Below, piece after piece: positions 1 through 9,164 of a stretch of 64,000 nt of DNA. The notes beneath the pieces are model-generated. The model was not told where the DNA came from, searched no databases, and saw only the letters and a list, made by a program, of their open reading frames with translations. This DNA is from JBGPTK01 sp963797765 (GTDB lineage: Bacteria; Acidobacteriota; Terriglobia; Acidiferrales; UBA7541): positions 868,001 to 932,000 of the forward strand of contig CAWCQU010000003.1 in NCBI GenBank assembly GCA_963797765.1, read 5' to 3'. The translations under genes and the position numbers were made by a program. Every line of letters starts with the position of its first letter. Within the stretch, counting starts at the first letter, position 1.

Positions 1-113
1 ATACAGCAGGTTACAAAATTCTAATCGCTCCTATATCGTGCAATTGCGCACCCCCGGTTTTTCGATTTTCTGTGGAGTGACAACTTGGCCGGGCATTGCG
101 CTACAATATCGCC

Positions 114-1010
114 ATGAAACTGCAAGGAGTATTTGCGCCCTTGACTTCGCCGTTCGCGGCGGATGGATCGCTTGCGCTGGACCGTCTGCGCGAGAATGTG
201 GGGAAATATAATCTCACGGGGCTCGCGGGTTATGTGATCAACGGTTCGACGGGCGAATCGGTATTGCTTACCTGGCCGGAAATTTACAGGCAGTGGCAAA
301 CGGTGCTGGAATCGGCGGCCACTGGGAAAATTTTGATTGCGGGGACGGCTGCGGAATCCACAGCGGAGACGATCGAGCACACCAAGGAGGCGGCTCGCAT
401 GGGTTATCAAGCCGCGCTGGTGCGCACGCCTTCGTATTTCAAGCCGAGCATGAATGAAGTGACGCTGGGCGAGCATTTTTTGCGAGTGGCGGATGCCTCG
501 CCGGTTCCTCTGCTGATTTATTCCATTCCGCAATTTACGGGAGTGAACGTAGAGGCGCCGTTGGTGGCGCGGCTTGCCGAACATCCCAATATTGTGGGAA
601 TGAAGGACAGTTCCGGAAACCTGTTGGGGATCACGGAAATTATCGAAGCAACTCCGTTGAAGTTTCAGATGCTGGTGGGATCGGCCTCCACGCTTTATCC
701 GTCAATCGCGATTGGAGCCTGCGGAGCGATTCTGGGATTGGCCTGCGCGCTGCCGGAATTGTGCGTGCAACTCTATGACGCGGCGCGGGCGGGAGAAGCG
801 GAGCGGGCGCGGAAAATCCAGCAGCAGTTGTTGCGGCCTTCGAAGGCGTTCGTTTCGCGGTACAGCGTTCCGGGATTGAAATATGCGCTGGACCGGCTGG
901 GATATTATGGCGGGCCACCGCGTCCGCCGCTGCTGCCGATCGATGAGGCGGCGCGGCGGGAGATTGATGCGGCGCTGGCAGGGCTGGCGGCACATACGGC
1001 CGCTAGTTGA
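114..1010 (+). CDS. Dihydrodipicolinate synthase/N-acetylneuraminate lyase family aldolase
   Basis: This 298-residue protein is a class I (Schiff-base) aldolase of the DapA/NanA superfamily, with a TIM barrel of the usual family length. The Schiff-base lysine is K164 in the strand NIVGMKDSSG. The proton-relay tyrosine is Y136 in LLIYSIPQ. The GSTGE motif that binds the keto-acid carboxylate is present near residue 46. I chose the ATG at 114 because homologues begin close to MKLQGVFAPLTSPF and the six residues upstream look non-family. It stands alone, not next to lysine-biosynthesis genes, so a DapA role is not shown by context. A 2-keto-3-deoxy sugar acid or 4-hydroxy-2-oxoglutarate aldolase is equally possible. 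Confidence 0.9.
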   Translation: MKLQGVFAPLTSPFAADGSLALDRLRENVGKYNLTGLAGYVINGSTGESVLLTWPEIYRQWQTVLESAATGKILIAGTAAESTAETIEHTKEAARMGYQAALVRTPSYFKPSMNEVTLGEHFLRVADASPVPLLIYSIPQFTGVNVEAPLVARLAEHPNIVGMKDSSGNLLGITEIIEATPLKFQMLVGSASTLYPSIAIGACGAILGLACALPELCVQLYDAARAGEAERARKIQQQLLRPSKAFVSRYSVPGLKYALDRLGYYGGPPRPPLLPIDEAARREIDAALAGLAAHTAAS

Positions 1011-1032
1011 TATCGAGATAACAACAGTCTAG

Positions 1033-1109
1033 GCCCGAGCTTCGGGAGCTAAAGCCCTTATTTGCTTGGGTTTAAATGTCGGAGCTGAAGCTCCGACGCC
1101 CTAAAAACC
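1033..1109 (+). repeat. Dispersed palindromic repeat, family A copy 1
   Basis: This is an element of about 77 bp between the aldolase stop and the 3' end of the VWFA gene. It holds two imperfect palindromes: a first block ending in AGCTAAAGCCC and a second block TCGGAGCTGAAGCTCCGA, followed by CCCTAAAAACC. The same two-block layout recurs at 8950-9028 and 30976-31056, and on the other strand near 50392-50486. No coding content is seen. Confidence 0.75.
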
Positions 1110-1164
1110 AATCTCAAAACGCGATCTAGCCACATTAAGTATCGAGGGTATCGAGCGGGAGCGG

Positions 1165-2909
1165 CTACTGCGATTTCGAGGTTAGTCCGGTCAGGGGGAT
1201 GGTGAGGGAGCCGAGTTCGTTTGAAGTGGTGTCGCGGACGATCAGGCGGATCTCGGCGGCGTCCGGTGCTAGATCGATTCGCTTGGTGAACGAGTATCCC
1301 GCCGACATTACTTGATGGTAAGTGGCCGGCAGGAGATGCAACTTCATGGTCTGGTCACTGGGATTCAGAACTTTTCCCGCCGCAGTGCGCTGCGTAAAGA
1401 TGATGTCGAATGCTCCTTCCCATCGGCCTTTGGATTCCTGCAAATGGATCGCGTTCGCATCGATATTCAGATGGATCATCCGCATTTTCGAGTTGTGGAC
1501 CTTGGGCTCCTCCATCGAAGCGGTAATTCCGACGCCGGATGCGTCGAGCGGACTGGAGATGGCGTCGGCGATTTGCGAATCCCTCAGCTTGCGGTCTACA
1601 GGCGCATCGGGAGTTGCGTAGTATCCCCGCCGGAAGCGAACGCTGAGTCCTGAGCCGGTCTTCGCCATGCGCACGTTCAGGTTGTGAAACGCGCCGTCCC
1701 ATTTCGTGTCTGCCGGGTAAAATCCCAGGCTATAACTCACCATCGAATCGTCGATTGCGCTGCGCACGAGGGACGCGATGTCATTCGAATTGGAGTAAGC
1801 CACGCCGCCCGTTAGAGCTGGCCAGAAACCTCATCGCGGGAATCGTTTCAATGCCGGCAGCCTGTAAGGCGTCCCCAGGTTTCCCCGGACTCGAAATTCC
1901 ATCGAAGCAAGGTCTGGCGCGATCAGTCCACGCGCATCCACGGGATAAATTGCTACGTCGGCGTCGCTCAGGGCGCGCGCCGCTTTCTGTGCCTTGCCGG
2001 AGAAAGGAGGTATTTATAGTGGAGCGCGGATCCGCGATTTCCAACGGAAAGCCGGCCGAAAGCCAGATCAAATTCTTGCGTCCCGGGGATGTTGCGGAGA
2101 TGATTCGCGATGGCGATAAGCGCGTTTGTCGTCAAATCTACGTGTAGCCGGGCATAAAAGGCGCCGACTTCAGCAGACATGAGGGCGATGGCTTGCTGGG
2201 CCTGCTGCATTTGCGAGGTGAGCGGGCCATTCGAACCACTCCCACCCGCCCCTGCACCGCCCGAGAATGGCATGTCAGTGCTCAGGTTCGGAGGCGTGTA
2301 TTCAGGCACCGGAAACGGTTTGTTTTGGATCAAAGCGGCGAGCAAGCTGGAAGGCTCGCCGGTAAAATCATGGACAACTCGCAAATCGCGGCCCAGCAAA
2401 TAAATCGCGATCTTGTCGTTTGCCTTTAGCTGCGCTTTCATGAATTCGATCATGCGGTTGCGAACGTCCGCCTGAGAACTGAAATCCGTGTTCAACGCAT
2501 CGAACAAAATCACCGTTGCGGCCGTCGTGACATTTCCCTCCATTGCCGGGCGATTTGAGAATGTGCCGGAGGGAAGGGCAATGGATTTGCCGGTTAGCGG
2601 ATGGTTGGATTTTTCGGAGAAGAGGCCGATTTGCTGGGGCTTGCCGTTGTCGAGAAGTTCAAAATCGTCTTTGGTCAAGCCGCTGACGGAAATTCCTTTC
2701 TTGTCGTGGACCAGGACGCTGACTTCAACGAGGCGGGTGGTTACCCGGACGATTGGCGTGCCCTTCGATTGTTCAGTTTTCGGGGTCTGTCCATCCGCCG
2801 CCAAATTGAGCAAGGGTATTGCCATCAGGCAGGGGAGTATCAGGCGGGTGAAGGATGCCCGAAGTTGTGAAGGGTGCGAATCGAAACGGCGTGGATTTCG
2901 TCTAAGCAT
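1165..2909 (-). pseudogene. VWFA-related secreted protein, disrupted by four frameshifts
   Basis: A signal peptide is followed by a region typical of the VWFA-related family abundant in Acidobacteria (VRVTTRLVEVSVLVHDKKG, then LTKDDFELLDNGKPQ), a von Willebrand A-like fold (VILFDALNTDF) and a C-terminal domain ending GSLTIPLTGL. The reading frame breaks four times: an extra base near 2082, an extra base in AAA near 2014, a missing base between about 1870 and 1890, and an extra base in CCC near 1809. Correcting these joins NIPG to RKNLIWLSAGFP, then FSGKAQKAARALSDADV, then NGGVAYSNSNDIAS. The net offset (+2) matches the total length of 1745 nt. The ATG at 2909 has GGAG seven bases upstream. 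Other genes here show the same type of lesion, so sequencing error is as likely as true decay. The function is unknown; family members are thought to be secreted or surface proteins. Confidence 0.8.
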
Positions 2910-3333
2910 CGAGCGCTCCGGCTGCTGGCTTGGCGTGCAGGAGTGGCAGGCGAAATGCGACTACCAGACGCTTACTTCATTGAGACGTTAGCATAGCGTG
3001 ATTGGTTTCGATTGGTTATAATTAGGGTCCAGGGTACGACTCTGAAGCCCGATCGGCCGGAAAATACGGCTTGTGAGTCTCGGCCGCGTAGTCGTTCCAT
3101 TGCCGGGCTCGGGCTTGGCTTGGCAAATGATTCAAGTGCAGCGGGATTGAAGACAAAATGCCTGCGACGAATCCGCGTGCCGAGCATCTGTTGTGGGAGT
3201 GCAGGAAGGAGCCCAAATGCTGTGTTTCCCTGGAGTGAGAGCTGAGGCTTGCCTGTGTTGCCAGGGCAACTTCCCTGGGCCTCCTCCGCTTCGGTTGCCG
3301 GGCTCCCAAGGGCTGTGTATGATGCCAAGGCCT
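2910..3333. other. Intergenic region with no recognised gene
   Basis: These 424 bases separate the divergent VWFA and bshC genes, so both promoters must lie here. Short ORFs exist on both strands but none shows a recognisable protein. A TTATAATTA stretch near 3016 could be a -10 box for bshC, but I see no convincing -35 partner. No RNA gene is recognised. Confidence 0.5.
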
Positions 3334-4944
3334 ATGGATTGCCAGTGTTTACGCCTCAGCGAACTTCCCCACACCTCGAAGCTCTTTTCCACTTTCCTCG
3401 AACATTTTACTCGGGTTGAGGCTTTGTATTCCCATCCACCTACCATGGCGGGAGTGAAAGCTGCGGCAGGCGAAGTAAACCTCGATGCCGGGATCCGGAA
3501 GGACGTGGCGGCAGTTCTGGCGGAACAGAATCGCGGTTTCGGCGGCGATGGACAAATTCAGCGGTCGATTGAGCGGCTGGAGGCGGGGGCCGTGGCCATT
3601 GTCACCGGCCAACAAGTGGGCCTGTTCACGAGCCCGGCATACAGTTTCTATAAAGCATTAACCGCCGTGCGGTGGGCCAAACAACTTACCGAGAGCGGCA
3701 CGGACGCTGTGCCGGTGTTTTGGCTGGCCACTGAGGATCACGACCTGGCCGAAGTGAATCATTGCTTCTGGGGCGGGCGGAACGGTTTGGAGAAATTCGA
3801 GCTGCAGACCGGCAGAGAATTCGCGGGGATGCGCGTCGGGGAAATCCCGCTTGGGCAAAAGATTCTAGAACTGGTGCACCGGGCCAAAGCACTGCTGGAG
3901 GGGCCGGCGGCGCCGGAAATTACCCGTGACCTGCAAGAATCGTATGGACCGGAGGAATCGCTGGGCTCGGCTTTTGGGAAATTGATGGCGCGGCTCCTTT
4001 CTGAGAAAGGCGTCATCTTGCTTGACCCGCTGGACAACCGCTTGCACCGGATCGCGGCGGGAGTATACCGAAAGGCGATCGAATCGCACGATCAATTGAC
4101 CCGCGAACTGGTGGAGCGAAGCGAACTGCTGGAGCGCTCCGGTTATCACGCGCAAGTAAAGGTGACCGATCAATCGACGCTGCTATTTTTGAACGTGGAC
4201 GGCCGACGTCTGCCATTGCGGCGGCAGGGCGAGCAATTCGTGGCTGGGCGCGTGAAATTGTCCAAGAGTGAACTGTTGGACCGGATTGAGAAGGAGCCGG
4301 AAACAGTGACGCCCAATGTGCTGCTGCGTCCGATTGTGCAGGATGCGCTGCTTCCCACCGCAGCTTACATTGGAGGCCCGGCAGAGACTGCATATATGGC
4401 GCAGGCGGAGGTGGTTTACCGGAAATTGCTGGGGAGGATGCCGGCGATTCTGCCGCGGGCTGGCTTCACCCTGGTGGAGACGGCAATCGCGCGGTTGCTA
4501 AAAAAATACCAGCTGACAATTGGAGATGTGCTCCACGGCCGAGAGCATCTGCGCCGCACCATGGAACGGAATTCCGTGCCCAAGGGATTGGCGCGGCGAT
4601 TCACGGAGAATGAGAAAACCCTGAAACGCGTGCTGAAGGGCCTACAAACACCGCTGGGAAAATTGGACAAGACGCTCCTCGGAGCGCTGGAGACGAGCGA
4701 GCGCAAGATGCTCTACCAGCTGACTAAGTTGCGCGGGAAGGCCGGGCGGGCGGAAAATTTACGCAGCGGAGTGCTGGATAGGCACGAACGGATGCTCCTC
4801 GATGCGCTTTGCCCGCAGCACGGGCTGCAAGAGAGGTCTCTTTGTCTGTTGCCGTTTCTGGCGGCGCATGGCAAGGAGTTGCTGGATCATCTGGAAGAGT
4901 GCAGCGGCGGCTGTCCTGCACAACACAAAGTGGTTTTCCTCTAA
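3334..4944 (+). CDS. bshC: Bacillithiol biosynthesis cysteine-adding enzyme BshC
   Basis: BshC is the putative ligase adding cysteine to GlcN-malate in the last step of bacillithiol synthesis. At 536 residues it matches the usual length of about 540. The core motif VTGQQVGLFTSPAYSFYK and the ATEDHDLAEVNH motif are both present, and the C-terminal half is rich in charged coiled-coil-like helix. An open frame extends upstream to 3193, but the ATG at 3334 has AAGG just before it and gives the family-like start MDCQCLRLSELPHTSKLF; ATGs at 3319 and 3322 are alternatives. bshA and bshB are not in the window. The gene is apparently monocistronic. Confidence 0.93.
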   Translation: MDCQCLRLSELPHTSKLFSTFLEHFTRVEALYSHPPTMAGVKAAAGEVNLDAGIRKDVAAVLAEQNRGFGGDGQIQRSIERLEAGAVAIVTGQQVGLFTSPAYSFYKALTAVRWAKQLTESGTDAVPVFWLATEDHDLAEVNHCFWGGRNGLEKFELQTGREFAGMRVGEIPLGQKILELVHRAKALLEGPAAPEITRDLQESYGPEESLGSAFGKLMARLLSEKGVILLDPLDNRLHRIAAGVYRKAIESHDQLTRELVERSELLERSGYHAQVKVTDQSTLLFLNVDGRRLPLRRQGEQFVAGRVKLSKSELLDRIEKEPETVTPNVLLRPIVQDALLPTAAYIGGPAETAYMAQAEVVYRKLLGRMPAILPRAGFTLVETAIARLLKKYQLTIGDVLHGREHLRRTMERNSVPKGLARRFTENEKTLKRVLKGLQTPLGKLDKTLLGALETSERKMLYQLTKLRGKAGRAENLRSGVLDRHERMLLDALCPQHGLQERSLCLLPFLAAHGKELLDHLEECSGGCPAQHKVVFL

Positions 4945-5086
4945 ATTTCTCCGCCGCGGAAATGCGCGGACATGGCTAGTTCACTTTTCGCCGCGCTTCG
5001 ATTCCTTCCGTTCTGATTACCATGTTAATATCTGCGTGAGCTTGCGGCTCGATTAGACTGCACTCATACGACTGAGAGGAACTTCG

Positions 5087-6103
5087 ATGAAGATGACATC
5101 AGGAAAGCTGAAAGGCATGGAAGCGGTATCGAACGACCGCGGCGTGATCGCTGCGGCGGCGATGGACCAGCGCGGCTCGCTTCGCAGCTCGATCGCCAAA
5201 GATAAGGGCGTTGACAAAAAGGAAGTGACATCGCAAATGATGTCGGAATTCAAGGAAGCGGTGGTGCGGGTGCTGACGCCGCACGCCAGCGCCATTCTGC
5301 TCGATCCGGAATTCGGCTTGACGGCAGCAAAACAGCGCGCCAAGAATGCGGGGCTGCTGCTGGCTTACGAAAACAGCGGTTACGACAACACGCGTCCCGG
5401 GCGGTTGCCCGATTTGCTGGATATCTGGTCAGTGCGGCGGTTGGCGGCGGCGGGGGCGGATTGCATCAAAATTCTGCTTTATTACACGCCGTTTGATTCG
5501 CGCGAAATCAACGAAATCAAACATGCCTGGGTGGAGCGCATCGGCTCCGAGTGCACCGCGAACGACATTCCGTTTTTCCTGGAATTCGTGGGCTATGAGG
5601 AAGGCGGGGACGAGAAGGGAATTGCGTTCGCGCGAAAGAAACCCGAAGTGGTGGCGAAAAGCATGGAAGAATTTTCGAAGCCGCAGTACGGCGTGGATGT
5701 CCTGAAAGTGGAAGTTCCAGTGAACATGGCTTTTGTTCAGGGCGCGCGGGATTGCAAAGGCGAGTTCGCCTACACTCGGGATCAGGCCAAGGAACATTTC
5801 CGCAAGGCCGCATCCGTTGCCAAGAAACCGTTCATTTATCTTTCGGCCGGCGTGAGCAACGAGACGTTTACCGATACTTTGGATTTGGCGTCGGAAACCG
5901 GAGTGAATTTTTCGGGAGTGCTGTGCGGGCGAGCGACCTGGAAAGAAGGCATTCCGGTGTACGCGAAGAAAGGCGTGAAGGCGCTGGAGGATTGGCTGTC
6001 GGATCAAGGAGTGAAGAACATCAAGAACGTGAACGGACGCCTGACTGCCGCGAAGCCGTGGTTTGAGTTTTACGGAGCTGCGTCACCTGTTGCACTTGTC
6101 TAG
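5087..6103 (+). CDS. lacD: Tagatose 1,6-bisphosphate aldolase (LacD family)
   Basis: This 338-residue class I aldolase of the LacD family cleaves tagatose 1,6-bisphosphate to dihydroxyacetone phosphate and glyceraldehyde 3-phosphate. The Schiff-base lysine is K207 in the typical segment DVLKVEVPVN. The N-terminal AAAMDQRGSLR and the SAGVSNETF phosphate-binding region are family hallmarks. A GAGAGGAAC sequence precedes the ATG. No other lac or galactitol genes are nearby, so in this organism it may serve another ketose bisphosphate, such as fructose or sulfoquinovose-derived sugars; that is inference. Confidence 0.88.
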   Translation: MKMTSGKLKGMEAVSNDRGVIAAAAMDQRGSLRSSIAKDKGVDKKEVTSQMMSEFKEAVVRVLTPHASAILLDPEFGLTAAKQRAKNAGLLLAYENSGYDNTRPGRLPDLLDIWSVRRLAAAGADCIKILLYYTPFDSREINEIKHAWVERIGSECTANDIPFFLEFVGYEEGGDEKGIAFARKKPEVVAKSMEEFSKPQYGVDVLKVEVPVNMAFVQGARDCKGEFAYTRDQAKEHFRKAASVAKKPFIYLSAGVSNETFTDTLDLASETGVNFSGVLCGRATWKEGIPVYAKKGVKALEDWLSDQGVKNIKNVNGRLTAAKPWFEFYGAASPVALV

Positions 6104-6175
6104 TCGATTTGAGCCGACGGTCCGCAGGGGCGGCTTGGACGATCGCCCTTGCGGGCTGACGGAATTTTCCCTTTC

Positions 6176-6625
6176 ATGACATCCGGACCACAACACGTTA
6201 AACCGAATGCGCGGCCGGTGATGCACAGGCTGGAGGTGCGCACGGCGCGGCGCACGGAATTGAAAGATATTACGGATGAAGTGCAACGGCTGGTGACGGA
6301 ATCGGGGTGCTCGGACGGCGTTTGCCATCTGTATGTCCCGCACACCACGGCAGGCGTGACGATTAACGAGGCTGACGACCCGGCAGTGGCTCGCGACATT
6401 GAGGCCACTTTCGATAAGATGATCCCGCACAAAGGCGATTATCGTCATGCGGAAGGCAATTCGGATTCACACATCAAGACGGCGCTGGTTGGGCCGTCGC
6501 AAACCGTGATGATCGAAAATAGCAAGCTTGAGATTGGGCGCTGGCAGGGAATCTTCTTTTGCGAATTCGATGGTCCGCGCAACCGCGAAATCCGCGTCAA
6601 AATTGTCCCCGATAGGGTAGATTAG
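6176..6625 (+). CDS. yjbQ: YjbQ/UPF0047 family protein
   Basis: A 149-residue member of the YjbQ (UPF0047) family, small proteins with weak thiamin-phosphate synthase activity and otherwise unknown cellular role. Visible family motifs are VPHTTAGVTINE, the histidine-rich stretch DYRHAEGNSDSHIK and the C-terminal GRWQGIFFCEFDGPR. I took the ATG at 6176; the upstream ATG at 6149 and the internal ATG at 6221 (MHRLEVRT) are possible alternatives. It sits 72 bp after lacD and 16 bp before hemW on the same strand, so co-transcription with hemW is plausible. Confidence 0.88.
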   Translation: MTSGPQHVKPNARPVMHRLEVRTARRTELKDITDEVQRLVTESGCSDGVCHLYVPHTTAGVTINEADDPAVARDIEATFDKMIPHKGDYRHAEGNSDSHIKTALVGPSQTVMIENSKLEIGRWQGIFFCEFDGPRNREIRVKIVPDRVD

Positions 6626-6641
6626 TTTCGCGGCATTTCCC

Positions 6642-7796
6642 ATGAGCCTTGGCATCTACATTCAGGTCCCGTTTTGTCAAACGAAGTGCACGTATTGCAA
6701 TTTCCATACAGGTGTTTTTTCAAAGAGCTTGTACGCACCGTATGTGGATGCCGTATGCCGGGAGATTCGCGATTGGAAGAGGCTTTACGCACAGGCAGGA
6801 ACCGGCGGCGGGGAATCGGTTGTAGATACAATTTATATTGGAGGCGGGACTCCCAGTTTATTTAAAACCGGAGAGCTTCTGAAATTGCTGGATTCCGTGC
6901 GGGATTCGTTTGCCTGCGATTTGCAGGAAGTGACGATGGAGGGAGATCCGGAAAACATTACCGCAGAGAACGCAGAGGGATGGCGCCGAGCAGGAATAAA
7001 TCGTGTCAGCCTGGGAGCGCAGTCTTTTAATGACCGTGAGCTGGAGGCAGCGGGACGGTTGCACCGGTCGGGTGATTTGATTCGAGCGGCGGACGCGTTG
7101 CGCGGCGCGGGGTTTGCGAATGTGAGTTTTGATTTGATCGCGGGGCTGCCGCATCAGACAGCGGCTAGCTGGGATCGCTCGATTGACGAGTTGCTCCGCA
7201 TCAGGCCGGCGCACATTTCGATTTACATGATGGAAATTGATGAGGGAAGCCGGTTGGGAAAGGAGTCGCTCGCCGGTGGGCAGCGATATAGTGCCGGTGC
7301 ATTGCCGAGCGATGATGCGATGGCGGAATCTTACGAGCGGGCCTGCGATCGCCTGGCGGAGAACGGATACGAGCACTATGAAATATCCAATTGGGCGCTG
7401 CCCGGTCTGCGGTCTCGCCACAATTTGAAATACTGGCAGCGGGAACCTTATTTTGGGTTTGGGGCGGGAGCGCATTCTTTTGATGGGCGAGTACGTTGGG
7501 CCAACCGGCACGATCCGAATGCATATGTGGCGGCGATTGCCAGCGGCACATCGCCATCGGAGACGATCGGAGTGGTGACTGCCGCGGAGGCACTGGACGA
7601 AGAACTTTTTTTGGGGCTGCGGCAACTGGCTGGAATCGATTTTGTTCGCATCGAGAAACAATATGGCGTGAACCTGAGGCCGCGAATGGAAGCCCTGCGC
7701 GATCTGGGGCTTTTGGAGATGGATGGTTCAAGAGTGCGCTTGGCGCCCGCGCGGCTGGCGGTGTCCAACGGGGTGTTCGTGGAATTGATGAACTGA
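6642..7796 (+). CDS. hemW: HemW-type radical SAM protein (haem chaperone, CPO-like)
   Basis: A 384-residue radical SAM enzyme of the HemN/HemW group. The [4Fe-4S]/SAM cysteines C12, C16 and C19 form CXXXCXXC in PFCQTKCTYCNF. YIGGGTPS follows, as does the HNLKYWQREPYFGFGAGAHS segment seen in HemW proteins. HemW binds haem and inserts it into respiratory enzymes; true oxygen-independent HemN is longer and has a different N-terminal extension. Annotated versions are often mislabelled coproporphyrinogen III oxidase. Given the cytochrome genes elsewhere in the window, a haem-delivery role is the better guess. Confidence 0.92.
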   Translation: MSLGIYIQVPFCQTKCTYCNFHTGVFSKSLYAPYVDAVCREIRDWKRLYAQAGTGGGESVVDTIYIGGGTPSLFKTGELLKLLDSVRDSFACDLQEVTMEGDPENITAENAEGWRRAGINRVSLGAQSFNDRELEAAGRLHRSGDLIRAADALRGAGFANVSFDLIAGLPHQTAASWDRSIDELLRIRPAHISIYMMEIDEGSRLGKESLAGGQRYSAGALPSDDAMAESYERACDRLAENGYEHYEISNWALPGLRSRHNLKYWQREPYFGFGAGAHSFDGRVRWANRHDPNAYVAAIASGTSPSETIGVVTAAEALDEELFLGLRQLAGIDFVRIEKQYGVNLRPRMEALRDLGLLEMDGSRVRLAPARLAVSNGVFVELMN

Positions 7797-7838
7797 ATCG
7801 CGCGTAAATTGCGGCGCGGATAGTTTCGGGAGCGAACC

Positions 7839-8930
7839 GTGTACGAATCGACAACGCAAGAACTGAAGGATTTGCAAGCGAGCGGAGGCGCCTCCGCGAT
7901 TGTAGATCTGCGCAGCGATACGGTGACGAAACCGACCGCTGCGATGCGCCGCGCCATGTCGGAAGCCGAGGTGGGCGACGACGTTTATGGCGAAGACCCT
8001 ACCGTAAATCAATTGCAAGCGCGCGCTGCCGAGATGTTTGGGCGGGAAGCTGCGCTATTCGTGCCGTCCGGCGCGATGGGAAATTTGATCGCGATTAAAA
8101 CGTGGACTCGTCCTGGGCAGGAAGTGATTTGCGACCAGCGGGCGCACATTCACGAATACGAACTGGCCTCCATGTCCGCGATTGCGGGGTGCATGCCGCG
8201 CACGGCTTTTTCACCGGATGGGATTTTATCGTGGGAAATGATCGAGCCGCTGATTCGTCCCAAGACTTATTATTTTTCGCAGACGGCGCTGGTGGAGCTT
8301 GAAAACACGCACAACATGGCTGGGGGAAGCGTCTATCCAGTTGCGATCGCCGAAACGATCTGCGACAACGCTCATGCGGCGGGATTGAAGGTTCATCTGG
8401 ATGGCGCGCGGATTTTTAATGCGTCTGTCGCGCTGGGGCTGGGGGCTTCTTCGCTGACCCGGAAATTCGATTCGGTGATGTTTTGCCTTTCGAAGGGACT
8501 TGGCGCACCGGTGGGGTCACTTCTCCTGGGCTCGCAGGAATTTATTGAGCGGGCACGCATCGCTCGAAAACAACTGGGCGGGGGGATGCGGCAGGCGGGA
8601 ATTCTAGCCGCTGCCGGACTGATTGCTCTTGAAGAAGGCCCGAAAAACCTGGTGCGCGATCATCAAAATGCGCGGTACCTGGCCGAGGCGCTTGCACAGA
8701 TCAAGGGAATCAGCCTGGACCCGAAAATGGTGGCGACCAACATCGTGATTTTCGGCGTGCGGGAAACCGGGAGGACGGCTGCGGAGCTTTCAGGGGAATT
8801 GGCGAAGCGGAAGGTGCTGTGTGGCCCGACGGAGAAATTTGCGTTGAGGATGGTCACACATTGTGATGTGGACAGGGCGGCGATCGATCGGGCGCTTGAG
8901 GCGGTTCGAGAAGTTGTGAAGGGAAAATGA
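7839..8930 (+). CDS. ltaE: Low-specificity L-threonine aldolase
   Basis: A PLP-dependent fold-type I aldolase that splits threonine or allo-threonine into glycine and acetaldehyde. At 363 residues it is slightly longer than usual because of an N-terminal extension of about 18 residues before DLRSDTVTKPT, the family's opening motif. The PLP lysine is K219 in FCLSKGLGAPVGS, preceded by the aspartate in VHLDGARIFNA. The start is a GTG at 7839 with GGGAG upstream. It follows hemW by 42 bp and is followed by repeat family A copy 2, which probably marks the end of the transcription unit. Confidence 0.93.
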   Translation: MYESTTQELKDLQASGGASAIVDLRSDTVTKPTAAMRRAMSEAEVGDDVYGEDPTVNQLQARAAEMFGREAALFVPSGAMGNLIAIKTWTRPGQEVICDQRAHIHEYELASMSAIAGCMPRTAFSPDGILSWEMIEPLIRPKTYYFSQTALVELENTHNMAGGSVYPVAIAETICDNAHAAGLKVHLDGARIFNASVALGLGASSLTRKFDSVMFCLSKGLGAPVGSLLLGSQEFIERARIARKQLGGGMRQAGILAAAGLIALEEGPKNLVRDHQNARYLAEALAQIKGISLDPKMVATNIVIFGVRETGRTAAELSGELAKRKVLCGPTEKFALRMVTHCDVDRAAIDRALEAVREVVKGK

Positions 8931-8949
8931 ATTCTCCGGCAGGTTTCTC

Positions 8950-9028
8950 AGTCCGGCTTCAGGGGCTGAAGCCCTTATTTGTATTGGACTCTTATGTCGG
9001 AGCTGAAGCTCCGACCCCCTAAAAACCG
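8950..9028 (+). repeat. Dispersed palindromic repeat, family A copy 2
   Basis: This repeat lies about 20 bp past the ltaE stop codon. The two blocks are TTCAGGGGCTGAAGCCC and TCGGAGCTGAAGCTCCGA, followed by CCCCCTAAAAACC. The second block is a perfect inverted repeat able to form a hairpin. Its position suggests a 3'-end element, perhaps an RNA-stabilising or terminating hairpin. Confidence 0.78.
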
Positions 9029-9164
9029 AGACATACTCAAGTGAGGGTAGCGCCCGTGCGAAGACTAGGAACGAGCCAGGCTCACGCGCTTTTGGCCGCT
9101 GGTGGCGGTGTGATATAAATATTGTTTACGGGCACTATTACTTTTTCTTACTGAGCGAGGCGCC

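Noticed and set aside
6958..6987. CCGCAGAGAACGCAGAGG inside hemW, similar to repeat family C
   Set aside because: It encodes the conserved HemW segment ENITAENAEGW in frame, so similarity to the intergenic repeat is likely chance.
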